Source of the DNA: SAR116 cluster bacterium AG-426-I14
GTDB taxonomy: Bacteria; Pseudomonadota; Alphaproteobacteria; Puniceispirillales; Marisalimonadaceae
Length of the DNA: 64,000 bases
Reading direction: 5' to 3'
Assembly: GCA_003210055.1 (NCBI GenBank)
Contig: QCNS01000001.1
Location: 52,751-116,750, forward strand
The notes beneath the pieces are model-generated. The model was not told where the DNA came from. It saw only the letters and a list, made by a program, of their open reading frames with translations, and did no database searches. The position numbers and the translations under genes were made by a program. The stretch's first letter is position 1; the number at the start of each line of letters is the position of its first letter. Below, piece by piece: positions 13,100-24,411 of the stretch.

Positions 13100-13133
13100 A
13101 TAATAGTTTTCCAATTTGGAAAACTATTATTTA
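13097..13133. terminator. Bidirectional hairpin terminator between xerC and katG
   Basis: A perfect inverted repeat of 17 bp (arms 97-113 and 117-133 past 13000, loop ATT) begins in the xerC stop codon. The arms are A-rich on the left and T-rich on the right, giving T tracts on both strands. It ends transcription from xerC and from katG, which converge here. Confidence 0.85.
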
Positions 13134-13148
13134 AGGAATATTTATAGA

Positions 13149-15293
<2,145 letters not shown>

Positions 15294-15326
15294 CTAAGCA
15301 AGTTATTTATAATATCTCTGACTTAG

Positions 15327-15355
15327 AAACTATTAATCGTCTTAATAAATGTCAA
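15327..15355 (-). promoter_or_regulatory. Candidate katG promoter
   Basis: On the reverse strand a perfect -35 hexamer TTGACA (15350-15355) is followed after 17 bases by TAGTTT (15327-15332), a moderate -10. It lies about 50-75 bases before the katG ATG and only a few bases from the dyad at 15360-15376. Confidence 0.55.
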
Positions 15356-15359
15356 GTAG

Positions 15360-15376
15360 TTTAGAATGATTTTAAA
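15360..15376. promoter_or_regulatory. Irr-box (ICE)-like dyad upstream of katG
   Basis: The forward strand reads TTTAGAATGATTTTAAA, i.e. TTTAGAA-N3-TTTTAAA, one base short of a perfect TTTAGAA-N3-TTCTAAA dyad. As I recall it, the iron control element bound by Irr has this type of sequence. It lies 4 bases upstream of the katG -35 and 7 bases after the end of irr. A second pair of related half sites, TTTCTAAG (15291-15298) and CTTAGAAA (15322-15329), flanks the -10 region. Confidence 0.5.
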
Positions 15377-15383
15377 GTAATTT

Positions 15384-15782
15384 TTATGAATTTTTTCTTA
15401 ACTTAATAATAACATCCAAACCACTTTGAGAATATCCTTCAGGGATTTTTGGTAATTTACTCAAATTTATCTCAGACGGCTTTATATCAATTAATTCACC
15501 AGTTTCTTCGTTCATAAAATGATGATGGTATTCAACATTAGTATCAAATACTGCTGTCTCACTCAAGCTTTCAACTTGTTTGATTACACCTAAATCTCTA
15601 AAACTTTTTAAACAATTGTAAATTGTTGCTAACGACATATGTTTACCAATTTTTATTATTTCACTCTGTAAATCTTCAGCAGTAAAATGTCTGTGTTGAC
15701 CATTAAACAAAATGTCTGCAACCACTATTCGCTGTTTTGTTGCCCTCAAACCTGCTTTTCTTAATTTTTTTTTACTATTCAT
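15384..15782 (-). CDS. irr: Irr, haem/iron-responsive Fur-family regulator
   Basis: The 132-residue protein has the Fur winged-helix domain (LRATKQRIVVADILF..., HRHFTAEDL, SLATIYNCL) and a short dimerisation domain. It lacks the CxxC zinc motifs of Fur/PerR; the single cysteine is in the helix. The segment FDTNVEYHHHF with its HHH run, and the ending LPKIPEGYSQSGLDVIIKLR, are close to rhizobial Irr, which represses or activates iron and haem genes according to haem status. It is encoded just upstream of katG, a haem enzyme. PerR-like function is the alternative, but the C-terminal pattern favours Irr. Confidence 0.8.
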   Translation of the reverse strand: MNSKKKLRKAGLRATKQRIVVADILFNGQHRHFTAEDLQSEIIKIGKHMSLATIYNCLKSFRDLGVIKQVESLSETAVFDTNVEYHHHFMNEETGELIDIKPSEINLSKLPKIPEGYSQSGLDVIIKLRKNS

Positions 15783-15909
15783 AATAAATTAATTCACAAA
15801 TATTCTATATCAATAATGCTTACTAAAGTATTTTGTCAAGGATTTGAAATAATAATTTGATCTGAATATAAAACTCATTAATACTATATTGAATTAAAAT
15901 TTTACATTT

Positions 15910-17328
15910 ATGACACAACCGTATGAACTAACAGCTTCAGAAGCAAGAAAACTTATAGGTCAAAAAAAAATAAGTTCAGTTGAATTATTAGAAAGCTGTT
16001 TGGATAGAATTGAAAAAGTTAATCCCATAATAAATGCTATTGTTGCTATCGATCAGAGTGTTGCAATCGAAAATGCAAAACAAGCCGACAAAAAAACTTT
16101 AAATGGTGAAGAACTTAACTTGTTACACGGACTACCCGTAGGAATTAAAGACCTTTGTATGGTTAAAAATTTAAGATCCACATCGGGATCTCTCATTAAT
16201 GAAAATCATATTCCAAATGAAGATGACGAAATTGTTAAAAAAATAAGAAATGAGGGAGGCATAATTTTTTGTAAAACAAATACACCCGAATTTGGAGCTG
16301 GAGGAAACACAACAAACAAAGTATATGGTACAACTGTAAATCCATTTGATATTAAAAAGTCTGCAGCTGGCTCTTCTGGAGGGAGTGCTGCCGCCCTTGC
16401 ATGTGATATGTTACCCCTAGCTAATGGCTCTGATTATGGAGGTAGTCTTAGGACACCCTCAGGATTTTGTGGTGTAAGTGGATTTAGACCTTCTCCAGGA
16501 ATTGTACCAACTGTTGATAGTTCAATTTGTTTAAACCCTTTTTCTGTACAAGGTCCAATGGGAAAAAATGTTATAGACACTTTTTTATTATTACAAGCTC
16601 AAGCCGATATTAACTGTAATGATCCCTTTTCCAGTTTCAATTCATTATCTCTTCCAGAGAGTTTAAATGAAAGCGACTTGTCATCAATTAGAATGGCTTA
16701 CTCTTCAGATTTAGGTTGTGCTCCTGTTGATAAGAATATTGAAAAAACTTTTTTGGACAAAATTGAAACTTTTAAGCAAAATTTTAAAAGCTCAGTAAGA
16801 TCACATCCTGATTTTTTGGATATTCACAATTGTTTTGAAATTATAAGAGGTTTTAATTATGTTTCATCGCATGGCGAGAAATATAAAAATCAAAAAAACT
16901 TACTCGGACCAAATGTTGTTGATAACGTAAAAAGAGGTCTAGAATATAATATTGAAGATTTAACATGGGCACATGTTGAACAAACAAAAATTTATAAAAA
17001 TTTCAGAAGCTTTTTTGAAGATATTGATGTTTTAATTTGTCCTTCAGCCTCAGTATCGCCCTTCTCTCATGAAAAATTATTTATTGACGAAATCAATGGT
17101 GAAAAGATGTCCTCTTACATGCGTTGGCTTGCACTTAGCTATGCTCCTACTATGGCTTTACCATGTGCCTGGTCAATACCGTGTGGACTTGACCACTTAA
17201 ATCTTCCATTTGGCATTCAATTAATAGCACCAGCTGGCTTTGACTCTAAATTATCTGAAATTGCATGTGCACTTGAAAATATTTTAAATGCAAATGAAAA
17301 GACAAAAAGACCGAAGCCAATAATTTAA
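15910..17328 (+). CDS. Amidase (amidase-signature family)
   Basis: This is a 472-residue amidase-signature hydrolase that should cleave a carboxamide to acid and ammonia; the substrate is unknown. The Ser-cisSer-Lys triad is visible as Lys80 (GLPVGIKDL), Ser155 (AGSSGGSAAAL) and Ser179 (GSDYGGSLRTP). The C-terminal part is of ordinary length. It is not GatA, since no gatB/gatC is adjacent and it lacks that family's typical end. It is transcribed divergently from irr over a 127-base gap and converges on an aminotransferase gene 3 bases away. Confidence 0.85.
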   Translation: MTQPYELTASEARKLIGQKKISSVELLESCLDRIEKVNPIINAIVAIDQSVAIENAKQADKKTLNGEELNLLHGLPVGIKDLCMVKNLRSTSGSLINENHIPNEDDEIVKKIRNEGGIIFCKTNTPEFGAGGNTTNKVYGTTVNPFDIKKSAAGSSGGSAAALACDMLPLANGSDYGGSLRTPSGFCGVSGFRPSPGIVPTVDSSICLNPFSVQGPMGKNVIDTFLLLQAQADINCNDPFSSFNSLSLPESLNESDLSSIRMAYSSDLGCAPVDKNIEKTFLDKIETFKQNFKSSVRSHPDFLDIHNCFEIIRGFNYVSSHGEKYKNQKNLLGPNVVDNVKRGLEYNIEDLTWAHVEQTKIYKNFRSFFEDIDVLICPSASVSPFSHEKLFIDEINGEKMSSYMRWLALSYAPTMALPCAWSIPCGLDHLNLPFGIQLIAPAGFDSKLSEIACALENILNANEKTKRPKPII

Positions 17329-17331
17329 AAT

Positions 17332-18645
17332 TTAATTTATTTCTTTTAGGGCTTGTCTGGCAGCGTCAAACATTTGATCGATATGTTTTTTTTCAGCTAT
17401 CAAAGGTGGTGTTACAGCCATAGTGTCTTGCGTAAACCTTACCATCACACCCTTATCCCAAACTCTTTTCATAAGTTCATAGCCCCTTTCACCTACAGCA
17501 TCCTTTCTGGGTGCTAACTCTACAGCGGCTACCAGACCTATATTTCTAATGTCAATTACGTGATTGGCATCTTTTAGGTCATGTGCAGCAGACTCCATAT
17601 ATGGAGCCAATTCTGAAGCTCTTTTAAATAATTCTTCTTCTTTGTATATATCCAAAGTTGCTAAACCAGCGGCTGCGGCAATTGGATGACCAGAGTAAGT
17701 ATAACCATGAAAAAGCTCTATTGGGTTATCCGCTTCTTCTAACATAGTTTCATAGATTTCATCTTTCACAACAGCTCCACCCATTGGTATTACACCATTT
17801 GTAATTCCTTTGGCACATGAAATAATATCTGGGATTACTCCAAAGTAATCTGAGGCAGTAGCGGTTCCTAAACGTCCAAATCCTGTAATAACTTCATCAA
17901 ATATTAGTAAAATATCATGCTTAGAACAAATTGATCTTAATTTTTTTAGATATCCTTTTGGTGGAGGCAAAACACCTGTGGAACCTGCCATAGGTTCAAC
18001 TATTACAGCTGCAATTGTTGAAGCATCATGTAAAGCTATAATGTCTTCTAATCTATCAGCTAGCTCAGCTCCATGCTCAGGTTGTCCTTTTGAAAAAGCA
18101 TTTCTTTCATGATCAAAAGTATGAGGCATATGATCAATTCCACTCAATAAGGAACCAAAATATTGTCTATTTCTGGGCATACCCCCAACAGAAATACCGC
18201 CAAAACCTACTCCATGATATCCCCTTTCACGTCCTATCAACCTTGTTTTTGTACCTTTCCCTCGAGCTCTGTGGTAAGCAAGTGCAATTTTTAGAGTTGT
18301 ATCAACTGCTTCCGATCCAGAGTTTGTAAAAAAAACATGGTTCATTCCCTCTGGAAAAATTTCAGCAATTCTTGTAGCTAATTCAAATGCTTTTGGATGA
18401 CCAAACTGGAAACTTGGAGCATAGTCAAGTAATGAGGCCTGTTCTGTTATTGCTTGAGTAATTCTTTTTCTATTGTGACCTGCGTTAACACACCATAAAC
18501 CTGCAGTAGCATCAAGAATATCTTTTCCTTCAACACTTTTATAATACATACCTTCTGCAGAATAGACCAATCTGGGCTCTTTTTTAAAATCTCTGTTAGC
18601 AGTGAATGGCATCCAATAGGACTCTAAATCATTGACTCTTTTCAT
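17332..18645 (-). CDS. Class III omega-aminotransferase (beta-alanine/omega-amino acid:pyruvate type)
   Basis: This PLP enzyme of 437 residues moves a terminal amino group to pyruvate. Features are FFTNSGSEAVDTTLKIA (about 105-121), RGYHGVGFGG, the FDEVITGFGR cofactor loop (249-258) with its aspartate, and the Schiff-base lysine at about residue 279 (SCAKGITNG). The sequence resembles beta-alanine:pyruvate transaminases more than acetylornithine or GABA enzymes, but the substrate is inferred. It lies 99 bases after a CaiB-family gene on the same strand. Confidence 0.85.
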   Translation of the reverse strand: MKRVNDLESYWMPFTANRDFKKEPRLVYSAEGMYYKSVEGKDILDATAGLWCVNAGHNRKRITQAITEQASLLDYAPSFQFGHPKAFELATRIAEIFPEGMNHVFFTNSGSEAVDTTLKIALAYHRARGKGTKTRLIGRERGYHGVGFGGISVGGMPRNRQYFGSLLSGIDHMPHTFDHERNAFSKGQPEHGAELADRLEDIIALHDASTIAAVIVEPMAGSTGVLPPPKGYLKKLRSICSKHDILLIFDEVITGFGRLGTATASDYFGVIPDIISCAKGITNGVIPMGGAVVKDEIYETMLEEADNPIELFHGYTYSGHPIAAAAGLATLDIYKEEELFKRASELAPYMESAAHDLKDANHVIDIRNIGLVAAVELAPRKDAVGERGYELMKRVWDKGVMVRFTQDTMAVTPPLIAEKKHIDQMFDAARQALKEIN

Positions 18646-18744
18646 GGCTAATTTTCTCTCTAAAATTTGTTTTTGTTTCTATTTTCATTAATAATTTTGA
18701 CCTTTTAGTAATCTTAGGTCAAGAAAATGATAAGTTTAATTTCT

Positions 18745-19872
18745 CTAATCAAGTATTTTTTTGTTATTTTCACCTAAAATAGGATAGTTGTCTGACAAAT
18801 TTGAATTTAAAAATTGCTTGCTTATTGGCAATGGTATTGATGGAATAACACATTTTTCTGAAAGATTAACGTGTCTGTTAAAAATCTTTCTAAATTTAAA
18901 GTGATTATCTTTTGTTGCCTCCTGTAATGATTTGACAACACAACAACAACAATCAGCTTTATCAAAAATAACCTGCCATTCTTTTTTATTTTTTTGTGAA
19001 ATTATTTTTTTTATTTTCTTTATCACTTTCAAATCTTCATTTAATTGAGAAACATATTTTTCAGGTAAATCAATGGCTTTACAGAACTTTTCCCAAAAAC
19101 GATCTTCTATTGGAGCTGCAGCTATAAAACCTTCATCTTTAGTTTTATATATATTATATCTTGGAGAGCCACCTGATAAATAATAGTCTGAGTTTGAAGG
19201 CCATCCATTGTTTGAAAATCCTTTAGCTAACCCCCAAAACATAAATGGGAAAAGTCCCTCAGACATTGAAACATCTATGTATGAACCTTTTTTTTCAAGA
19301 TCTCTCTTTCTTAAGGCAAGTAATATATTTATTAACGTCGGGTAAGACCCTCCACCTATATCTGCTATTAATGCTGGAGGAACAACGGGATTTTCTTTAT
19401 GACCCATACTTAAACTTAATAGTCCTGTTGTGCTAATGTAATTTAAATCGTGACCAGCTATTTGACTTTTAGGTCCATCTTGTCCATAGCCAGAAATAGA
19501 AACATAAATAATTTTAGGATTAATTTTTTTTATAGATTGATAATCTAGATTTAATCTTTTCATTACACCTGGTCTGAATTGTTCAACAATAACATCTGTT
19601 TTCTTCAAAATAGGATAAATCTTTTTAAATGATTTTTTATCTTTGAGATCTATCTCAATACTTTTTTTTCCTCTATTTAAGAGAGCAAATGAAACATTGG
19701 TTCCCTCTATTTCAGGTGATTTATAACGCATTTCGTCACCTATTCCAGGTCGTTCCACCTTTATCACTTCTGCTCCTGTTTCTGCTAAAAACAATGTTGC
19801 AAGCGGACCTGGTAAAAGGGTGGAGAAATCTAAAACTTTTATTCCAGATAAAATTCCATTAAAATTTGCCAT
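18745..19872 (-). CDS. CaiB/BaiF-family protein, alpha-methylacyl-CoA racemase-like
   Basis: This 375-residue member of the family III CoA-transferase fold looks more like alpha-methylacyl-CoA racemase than a transferase. The active-site pair His141-Asp142 (AGHDLNYIS) and the later acid Asp170 (LIADIGGG) match the racemase site. The N-terminal GIKVLDFSTLLPGPLATLFLAE... and EVIKVERPG blocks are standard. The C-terminal part is rather diverged, with a CCCC run near residue 310. It starts 4 bases after the FAH-family gene, so the two are probably co-expressed and may act on the same acyl chain. Confidence 0.8.
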   Translation of the reverse strand: MANFNGILSGIKVLDFSTLLPGPLATLFLAETGAEVIKVERPGIGDEMRYKSPEIEGTNVSFALLNRGKKSIEIDLKDKKSFKKIYPILKKTDVIVEQFRPGVMKRLNLDYQSIKKINPKIIYVSISGYGQDGPKSQIAGHDLNYISTTGLLSLSMGHKENPVVPPALIADIGGGSYPTLINILLALRKRDLEKKGSYIDVSMSEGLFPFMFWGLAKGFSNNGWPSNSDYYLSGGSPRYNIYKTKDEGFIAAAPIEDRFWEKFCKAIDLPEKYVSQLNEDLKVIKKIKKIISQKNKKEWQVIFDKADCCCCVVKSLQEATKDNHFKFRKIFNRHVNLSEKCVIPSIPLPISKQFLNSNLSDNYPILGENNKKILD

Positions 19873-19876
19873 TTGA

Positions 19877-21025
19877 TTAAATTAATAGTTTTCTTTTTAA
19901 AAGATTTTTAAATAATTCAGAGATACCAAATTTCCATTCAGGACATTCAGTACTTAAATTTACAAAATTTATTAAAGTACCTAAGTTAGGTTCATGAATA
20001 ATAACCTTATCACCTATTTTATGTGTAAAACCCTCACCTTTTTTTTCTCTATCTTCAGTAGGGGCAAATAAAGTTCCAAGAAAGAGCATAAAGCCATCAG
20101 GATATTGATGATGCCTTCCACAAGTTTGTTCAACTAAATTTTCAGGATCTCTACTTATTTGAGACATTGAACTAAATCCTTGTAATTTAAAACCATCCAA
20201 ACCTTCAACTGTCATGGTTAGTTCAGCATTTCTTATACTATCAAGATCAAAACTATTATCTAATAATCTGATTACCGGTCCAATTGAACATGAGGCATTA
20301 TTATCTTTTGCTTTTCCTAATAATAGAGCGGAGCGACCCTCAACGTCTCTTAAATTGACATCATTTCCCAAAGTGGCTCCAACTATTTTACCCTTACTAT
20401 TAACAGCTAAGACTATTTCAGGCTCAGGGTTGTTCCAATTAGAAACAGGATGCAATCCAACTTCTGAACCATGACCAACTGACGATAGAACCTGAGCTTT
20501 AGTGAAAACTTCTGCATCTTTACCAATCCCAACCTCAAGATATTGTGACCACAAACCTTCTTTAATTAAAACGTCTTTGACTTCCATCGCTTTTGATGAA
20601 CCAGGGATTATATCTTTTAAGTTACTACCAATTAAATCCCCAATATTAATTCTTAAAAGTTCAGCTTTTTTGGGATCGCCTGCTGCCCTTTCCTCTATAA
20701 CTCTTTCAACCATCGACTTTGCAAAAGTTACACCACATGCCTTTATTACTTGAAGATCACAAGGAGCTAAAAAATTAAAATCCCCATCAAATTTTTTGCT
20801 TTTAATATTCTCTTCAATTTCATTTAAAGAGATTATTTTTTTACCTTTTATGTTACTTATATAATCAGATGGACTTTCTTTCTCGAGCAAGTCTCTCATT
20901 GTTGGAATTTCAGTAGAAGTAATATCGTATAAATATCCATCATTAACTTTTACTATTAAAGGCCCATTTTCAGACTTACTCCAAACCCTTCCTACAAAAC
21001 TTCCATTGTCGTATTTATAAGACAT
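19877..21025 (-). CDS. FAH-superfamily dehydratase, 2-keto-3-deoxy-xylonate dehydratase (XylX)-like
   Basis: The product of about 382 residues belongs to the fumarylacetoacetate hydrolase superfamily. Recognisable blocks are VTFAKSMVERVIEERAAGDP, LWSQYLEVGIGKDAEVFTKA, SNWNNPEPEIVL, GNDVNLRDVEGRSALLLGKA, KDNNASCSIGP, and HHQYPDGFMLFLGTLFAP. As far as I can recall, these closely resemble Caulobacter XylX, which dehydrates 2-keto-3-deoxy-D-xylonate to 2-oxoglutarate semialdehyde. I chose the ATG at 21025 over an upstream TTG. No other Weimberg-pathway gene is adjacent, so the true substrate may be another 2-keto-3-deoxy acid. Confidence 0.75.
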   Translation of the reverse strand: MSYKYDNGSFVGRVWSKSENGPLIVKVNDGYLYDITSTEIPTMRDLLEKESPSDYISNIKGKKIISLNEIEENIKSKKFDGDFNFLAPCDLQVIKACGVTFAKSMVERVIEERAAGDPKKAELLRINIGDLIGSNLKDIIPGSSKAMEVKDVLIKEGLWSQYLEVGIGKDAEVFTKAQVLSSVGHGSEVGLHPVSNWNNPEPEIVLAVNSKGKIVGATLGNDVNLRDVEGRSALLLGKAKDNNASCSIGPVIRLLDNSFDLDSIRNAELTMTVEGLDGFKLQGFSSMSQISRDPENLVEQTCGRHHQYPDGFMLFLGTLFAPTEDREKKGEGFTHKIGDKVIIHEPNLGTLINFVNLSTECPEWKFGISELFKNLLKRKLLI

Positions 21026-21144
21026 ATGAGACCCCAAAATTATTTGGTTATCATATTAGAATTTAAAAATACAAAGGTAAAAATAAATTTATATTTTTTT
21101 GAAAAAAATTATAATTAAAACTAAATTTTTAATGGTGATGAGTG

Positions 21145-22029
21145 ATGGAAAGTATCAGTTTTATAGGTATCGGAAATATGGGAGGTCCTTTATGTGAAAG
21201 ACTTCTAAAAAAATATAAGACCTGTGTCTTTGACCTAAATAAAACAAATTTAAAAAAAATGGAAAAGATGGGTGCAGTAGTATTAGATAGTTTAAAAAAA
21301 ATATCAGATAATAAAATGATATTTCTATGTCTGCCAAGTAGTCAAGAAGTAGAAAAAATTGTCTTAGGTGATAATAGTTTGAGTAAATTTTTAAAACCTC
21401 ATTCTTATATTATAGACATGACTACAGGCGAACCATCAATCTCAAGAAGCATCAAAGAAAAATTATCTGAGAACTTTATTCATTTTATTGATGCACCAGT
21501 GAGCGGTGGACCAAAAGGAGCTAGAGAAGGAACAATAGCTATTATGGCTGGGTGTGAAAAAAATGAATATGATATATTAAAACCCTACTTAGACACAATA
21601 AGTAAGAACGTCTTTCATGCGGGGAAAGTTGGCGATGGCCATAGCATTAAAGCAGGAAATAATTTATTAAATTTAATCTGCAGAATGGCCACATTTGAGG
21701 TTATATCTTTACTTACAAAAGATGGGGTTAATCCAAAAAATGCTATTGAAATTATTCAAAAAAGCTCAGGAAGAAATTACGCTACTGAGATAACTTTACC
21801 TGATAACATTTTGTCAGGGAAAATGCATCAAGGGTTTACAGCTGCGTTAATGGACAAAGATGCATCTATTGCTCTAAAAAATGGTTTAAACTTAAATATA
21901 GAATTACCTCTAGGTTCTCTCTCAAAAGAACTTCTCAATGAGACTATAAAAGCTTTTGGCAATGACACAGATATGAGCAATGTAGCACTAACATATGAAA
22001 AAAAGTTTAAAATTAGATTAAGACCCTAA
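21145..22029 (+). CDS. 3-hydroxyisobutyrate dehydrogenase-family NAD(P) oxidoreductase
   Basis: This 294-residue beta-hydroxyacid dehydrogenase oxidises a beta-hydroxyacid to a semialdehyde or keto acid. The N-terminal nucleotide-binding loop is FIGIGNMGGPLCERL (about 5-19), the substrate-binding signature is DAPVSGGPKGAREGT (about 117-131), and the catalytic lysine is in GHSIKAGNNLLN (about 170). I prefer the ATG at 21145; a GTG directly before it is also possible. It is divergent from the XylX-like gene and 114 bases upstream of the dimethylformamidase-like gene. The substrate is unknown. Confidence 0.85.
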   Translation: MESISFIGIGNMGGPLCERLLKKYKTCVFDLNKTNLKKMEKMGAVVLDSLKKISDNKMIFLCLPSSQEVEKIVLGDNSLSKFLKPHSYIIDMTTGEPSISRSIKEKLSENFIHFIDAPVSGGPKGAREGTIAIMAGCEKNEYDILKPYLDTISKNVFHAGKVGDGHSIKAGNNLLNLICRMATFEVISLLTKDGVNPKNAIEIIQKSSGRNYATEITLPDNILSGKMHQGFTAALMDKDASIALKNGLNLNIELPLGSLSKELLNETIKAFGNDTDMSNVALTYEKKFKIRLRP

Positions 22030-22143
22030 ATTAATTAATTGAATACAAAAACATGAACTGTTCTAAGCATTATAAAATTTTATATTTTAACTTTAGTACA
22101 GACGTACTTCACGAGATTTTTGGATTATGTTATTGTATTAATT

Positions 22144-24363
22144 ATGGAACAAAAAATGGATGAAATACCTATAACTGGATATGCAGATCGTTTTTCACTA
22201 AGGCCTGGAGAAAAAATAAATTTCAAAGTATCAAGCACTTCTATAGATCCTTACAAAGCTAAGTTAATAAGAGTTATTTCTGGAGACCCAAATCCTGAGG
22301 GCCCTGGAATAATAGAAGAGGATATAAAGTCGAATTTTTCTGGGTCATATCCGTCTCGACGTCAAACAGTCAATTCAGGATCATATATAAAAGTTCCTTC
22401 AAATAAGTCTTTAAATCCTGCTAAGGGCTTTACAGTAGGAGCCACTATCTGGCCAACTAAAATTGATATTAATGAACAATGTATAATTAGCCAATTTAAT
22501 TCGGATCATGATGCTGGCATGGCACTCTTTATTGGTCCTGAGGGTGTATCAGTAGTAGTTGCTGATGGGAAAGAAAAAATAACAAAATTATCAATTGATA
22601 AGCCGTTATCAGAGAGGCGCTGGTACCATATATGGGCCAGCTTTGATCTAGAGTCAGAAAAATTAGGAATCTATCAAACATCAGTCATTGATAGCTTTGA
22701 TATAGATGGTCCAATCCAAAAAGAAATAAAGTGTTCAATACAACCAATACCATCTCCAGAACAACCTCTGATAATTGGTGCTGCCGGAAATAAGAAAATA
22801 GCTAACTGTTTTAATGGTAAAATAGAAAGGCCATTTTTCATTAATAATGCTATTAAAAATGAGGATGCCCTTGATATTGCAAAAGGGAAGAATGATCCAA
22901 GGATCACAGCTGTATGGGATTTTTCTAAAAATATATCTTCCCGAGATGCATTAGACATAAGCAAAAATAAATTTCATGGTAAAATTATAAATTTACCTAC
23001 AAGAGCAGTTAAAGGTTTCATGTGGGACGGTAGTTGCTTTGATTGGACGAAAAAACCGGAACATTATGGAGCGATACATTTTCACGATGATGACCTTTAT
23101 GATTGCAAGTGGGAAACTGATTTTGTTTTTCACGTCCCTGAAGATTTTAAAAGCGGAATTTATGCTGCAAAACTAGAAACCAATGACAACAAGTCAGACA
23201 TGATACCTTTTTTTGTCACCGCACCATTGAAAAAACCCCAGGCTAGAATTTGCGTTCTGATACCCACGTTCACTTATACTGTTTACGCCAATATTGCACG
23301 TGGGAATACCAATAACCAAATGCGACAACGTATGAAAGATTGGGGAGCACAAAAATGGAGTGCAGATGATCACAACGAGTATGGACTATCTACTTACAAT
23401 TACCATTCAGATGGAAGTGGTATTGGTTACTCCTCCAGACGAAGACCAATAATAACAATGCGGTCTAACGTTATTTCCTATCCCGGAGTTCCAGGTTCAG
23501 GTTGCAGACATTTTCCAGCAGACAGTCATTTATGGTATTGGCTAGAAGAAAAAGGATATGAATTTGACATTATAACTGATGATGAAATTCATCAGCATGG
23601 AGCAGATGTTATCAACTGTTATGATGTAGTGATGACATGTTCTCACCCCGAATATCAAACTAATAATTCGCTTGATGCTCTTCAGGAGTATACAAAAAAA
23701 GGTGGGCATTTATTATACCTCGGTGGAAACGGTTTTTATTGGAAAGTAGCTGTAAATGACCATTGGAAAGATGCTATCGAAATAAGAAGAGGTGAAGGTG
23801 GAATACGAGCATGGGCCTCAGAACCAGGAGAGTATTATAATGCTTTCGATGGAACCTACGGAGGTCTCTGGCGCAGAAATGGTCGTGCTCCTCAAGTTTT
23901 GAGCGGTGTAGGTTTTACATCTCAAGGAGATCATTTTGGTGTACCTTACCGTCGGACAAAAGAATCATATGATCCTAAATTTTCATGGATTTTTGACGGA
24001 ATAATCGATGAAATCATTGGTGATTTTGGTTTATCAGGTGGTGGTGCAGCAGGATTCGAATTAGATCGAGCCGATATTAATTTGGGAACTCCGCTTAATG
24101 CAACTATCTTAGCTTCTTCAAAGGGTCATGATGATAGTTTTGTATTGGTTCCAGAAGATATACTTACTCATCATGACACATGGCCTCTCAAGCCAATTGA
24201 AGAATTAATAAGGGCAGACATAGTGTATTTCGATACCCCAAATGGTGGTGGCGTTTTCTCAGTTGGATCTATAACTTTTTGTGGAAGTCTGCCTCATAAC
24301 AACTGCGATAATAATATCTCTAAAATGATTGACAATGTGATTCGAAAGTTTTTAGGAAACTAG
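22144..24363 (+). CDS. N,N-dimethylformamidase large-subunit-like protein
   Basis: A protein of about 739 residues resembling the large (beta) subunit of N,N-dimethylformamidase, an iron amidohydrolase giving dimethylamine and formate. It opens with ITGYADRFSLRPGEKINF, typical of that family. A LamG/concanavalin-like beta-sandwich follows (about 85-270), then a catalytic half with repeated WW/YY/H-rich segments (FHDDDLYDCKWETDFVFHVP, GSGCRHFPADSHLWYWLE, GGHLLYLGGNGFYWK). No small subunit (about 130 residues in known enzymes) is adjacent. By eye the gene is less AT-rich than its neighbours. The start is uncertain: 22144, 22156 or a TTG at 22120. Confidence 0.75.
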   Translation: MEQKMDEIPITGYADRFSLRPGEKINFKVSSTSIDPYKAKLIRVISGDPNPEGPGIIEEDIKSNFSGSYPSRRQTVNSGSYIKVPSNKSLNPAKGFTVGATIWPTKIDINEQCIISQFNSDHDAGMALFIGPEGVSVVVADGKEKITKLSIDKPLSERRWYHIWASFDLESEKLGIYQTSVIDSFDIDGPIQKEIKCSIQPIPSPEQPLIIGAAGNKKIANCFNGKIERPFFINNAIKNEDALDIAKGKNDPRITAVWDFSKNISSRDALDISKNKFHGKIINLPTRAVKGFMWDGSCFDWTKKPEHYGAIHFHDDDLYDCKWETDFVFHVPEDFKSGIYAAKLETNDNKSDMIPFFVTAPLKKPQARICVLIPTFTYTVYANIARGNTNNQMRQRMKDWGAQKWSADDHNEYGLSTYNYHSDGSGIGYSSRRRPIITMRSNVISYPGVPGSGCRHFPADSHLWYWLEEKGYEFDIITDDEIHQHGADVINCYDVVMTCSHPEYQTNNSLDALQEYTKKGGHLLYLGGNGFYWKVAVNDHWKDAIEIRRGEGGIRAWASEPGEYYNAFDGTYGGLWRRNGRAPQVLSGVGFTSQGDHFGVPYRRTKESYDPKFSWIFDGIIDEIIGDFGLSGGGAAGFELDRADINLGTPLNATILASSKGHDDSFVLVPEDILTHHDTWPLKPIEELIRADIVYFDTPNGGGVFSVGSITFCGSLPHNNCDNNISKMIDNVIRKFLGN

Positions 24364-24411
24364 AATAAACGACAACTCAATAACCTCTGTTCGAATTTAT
24401 AGCTTTGGGTT

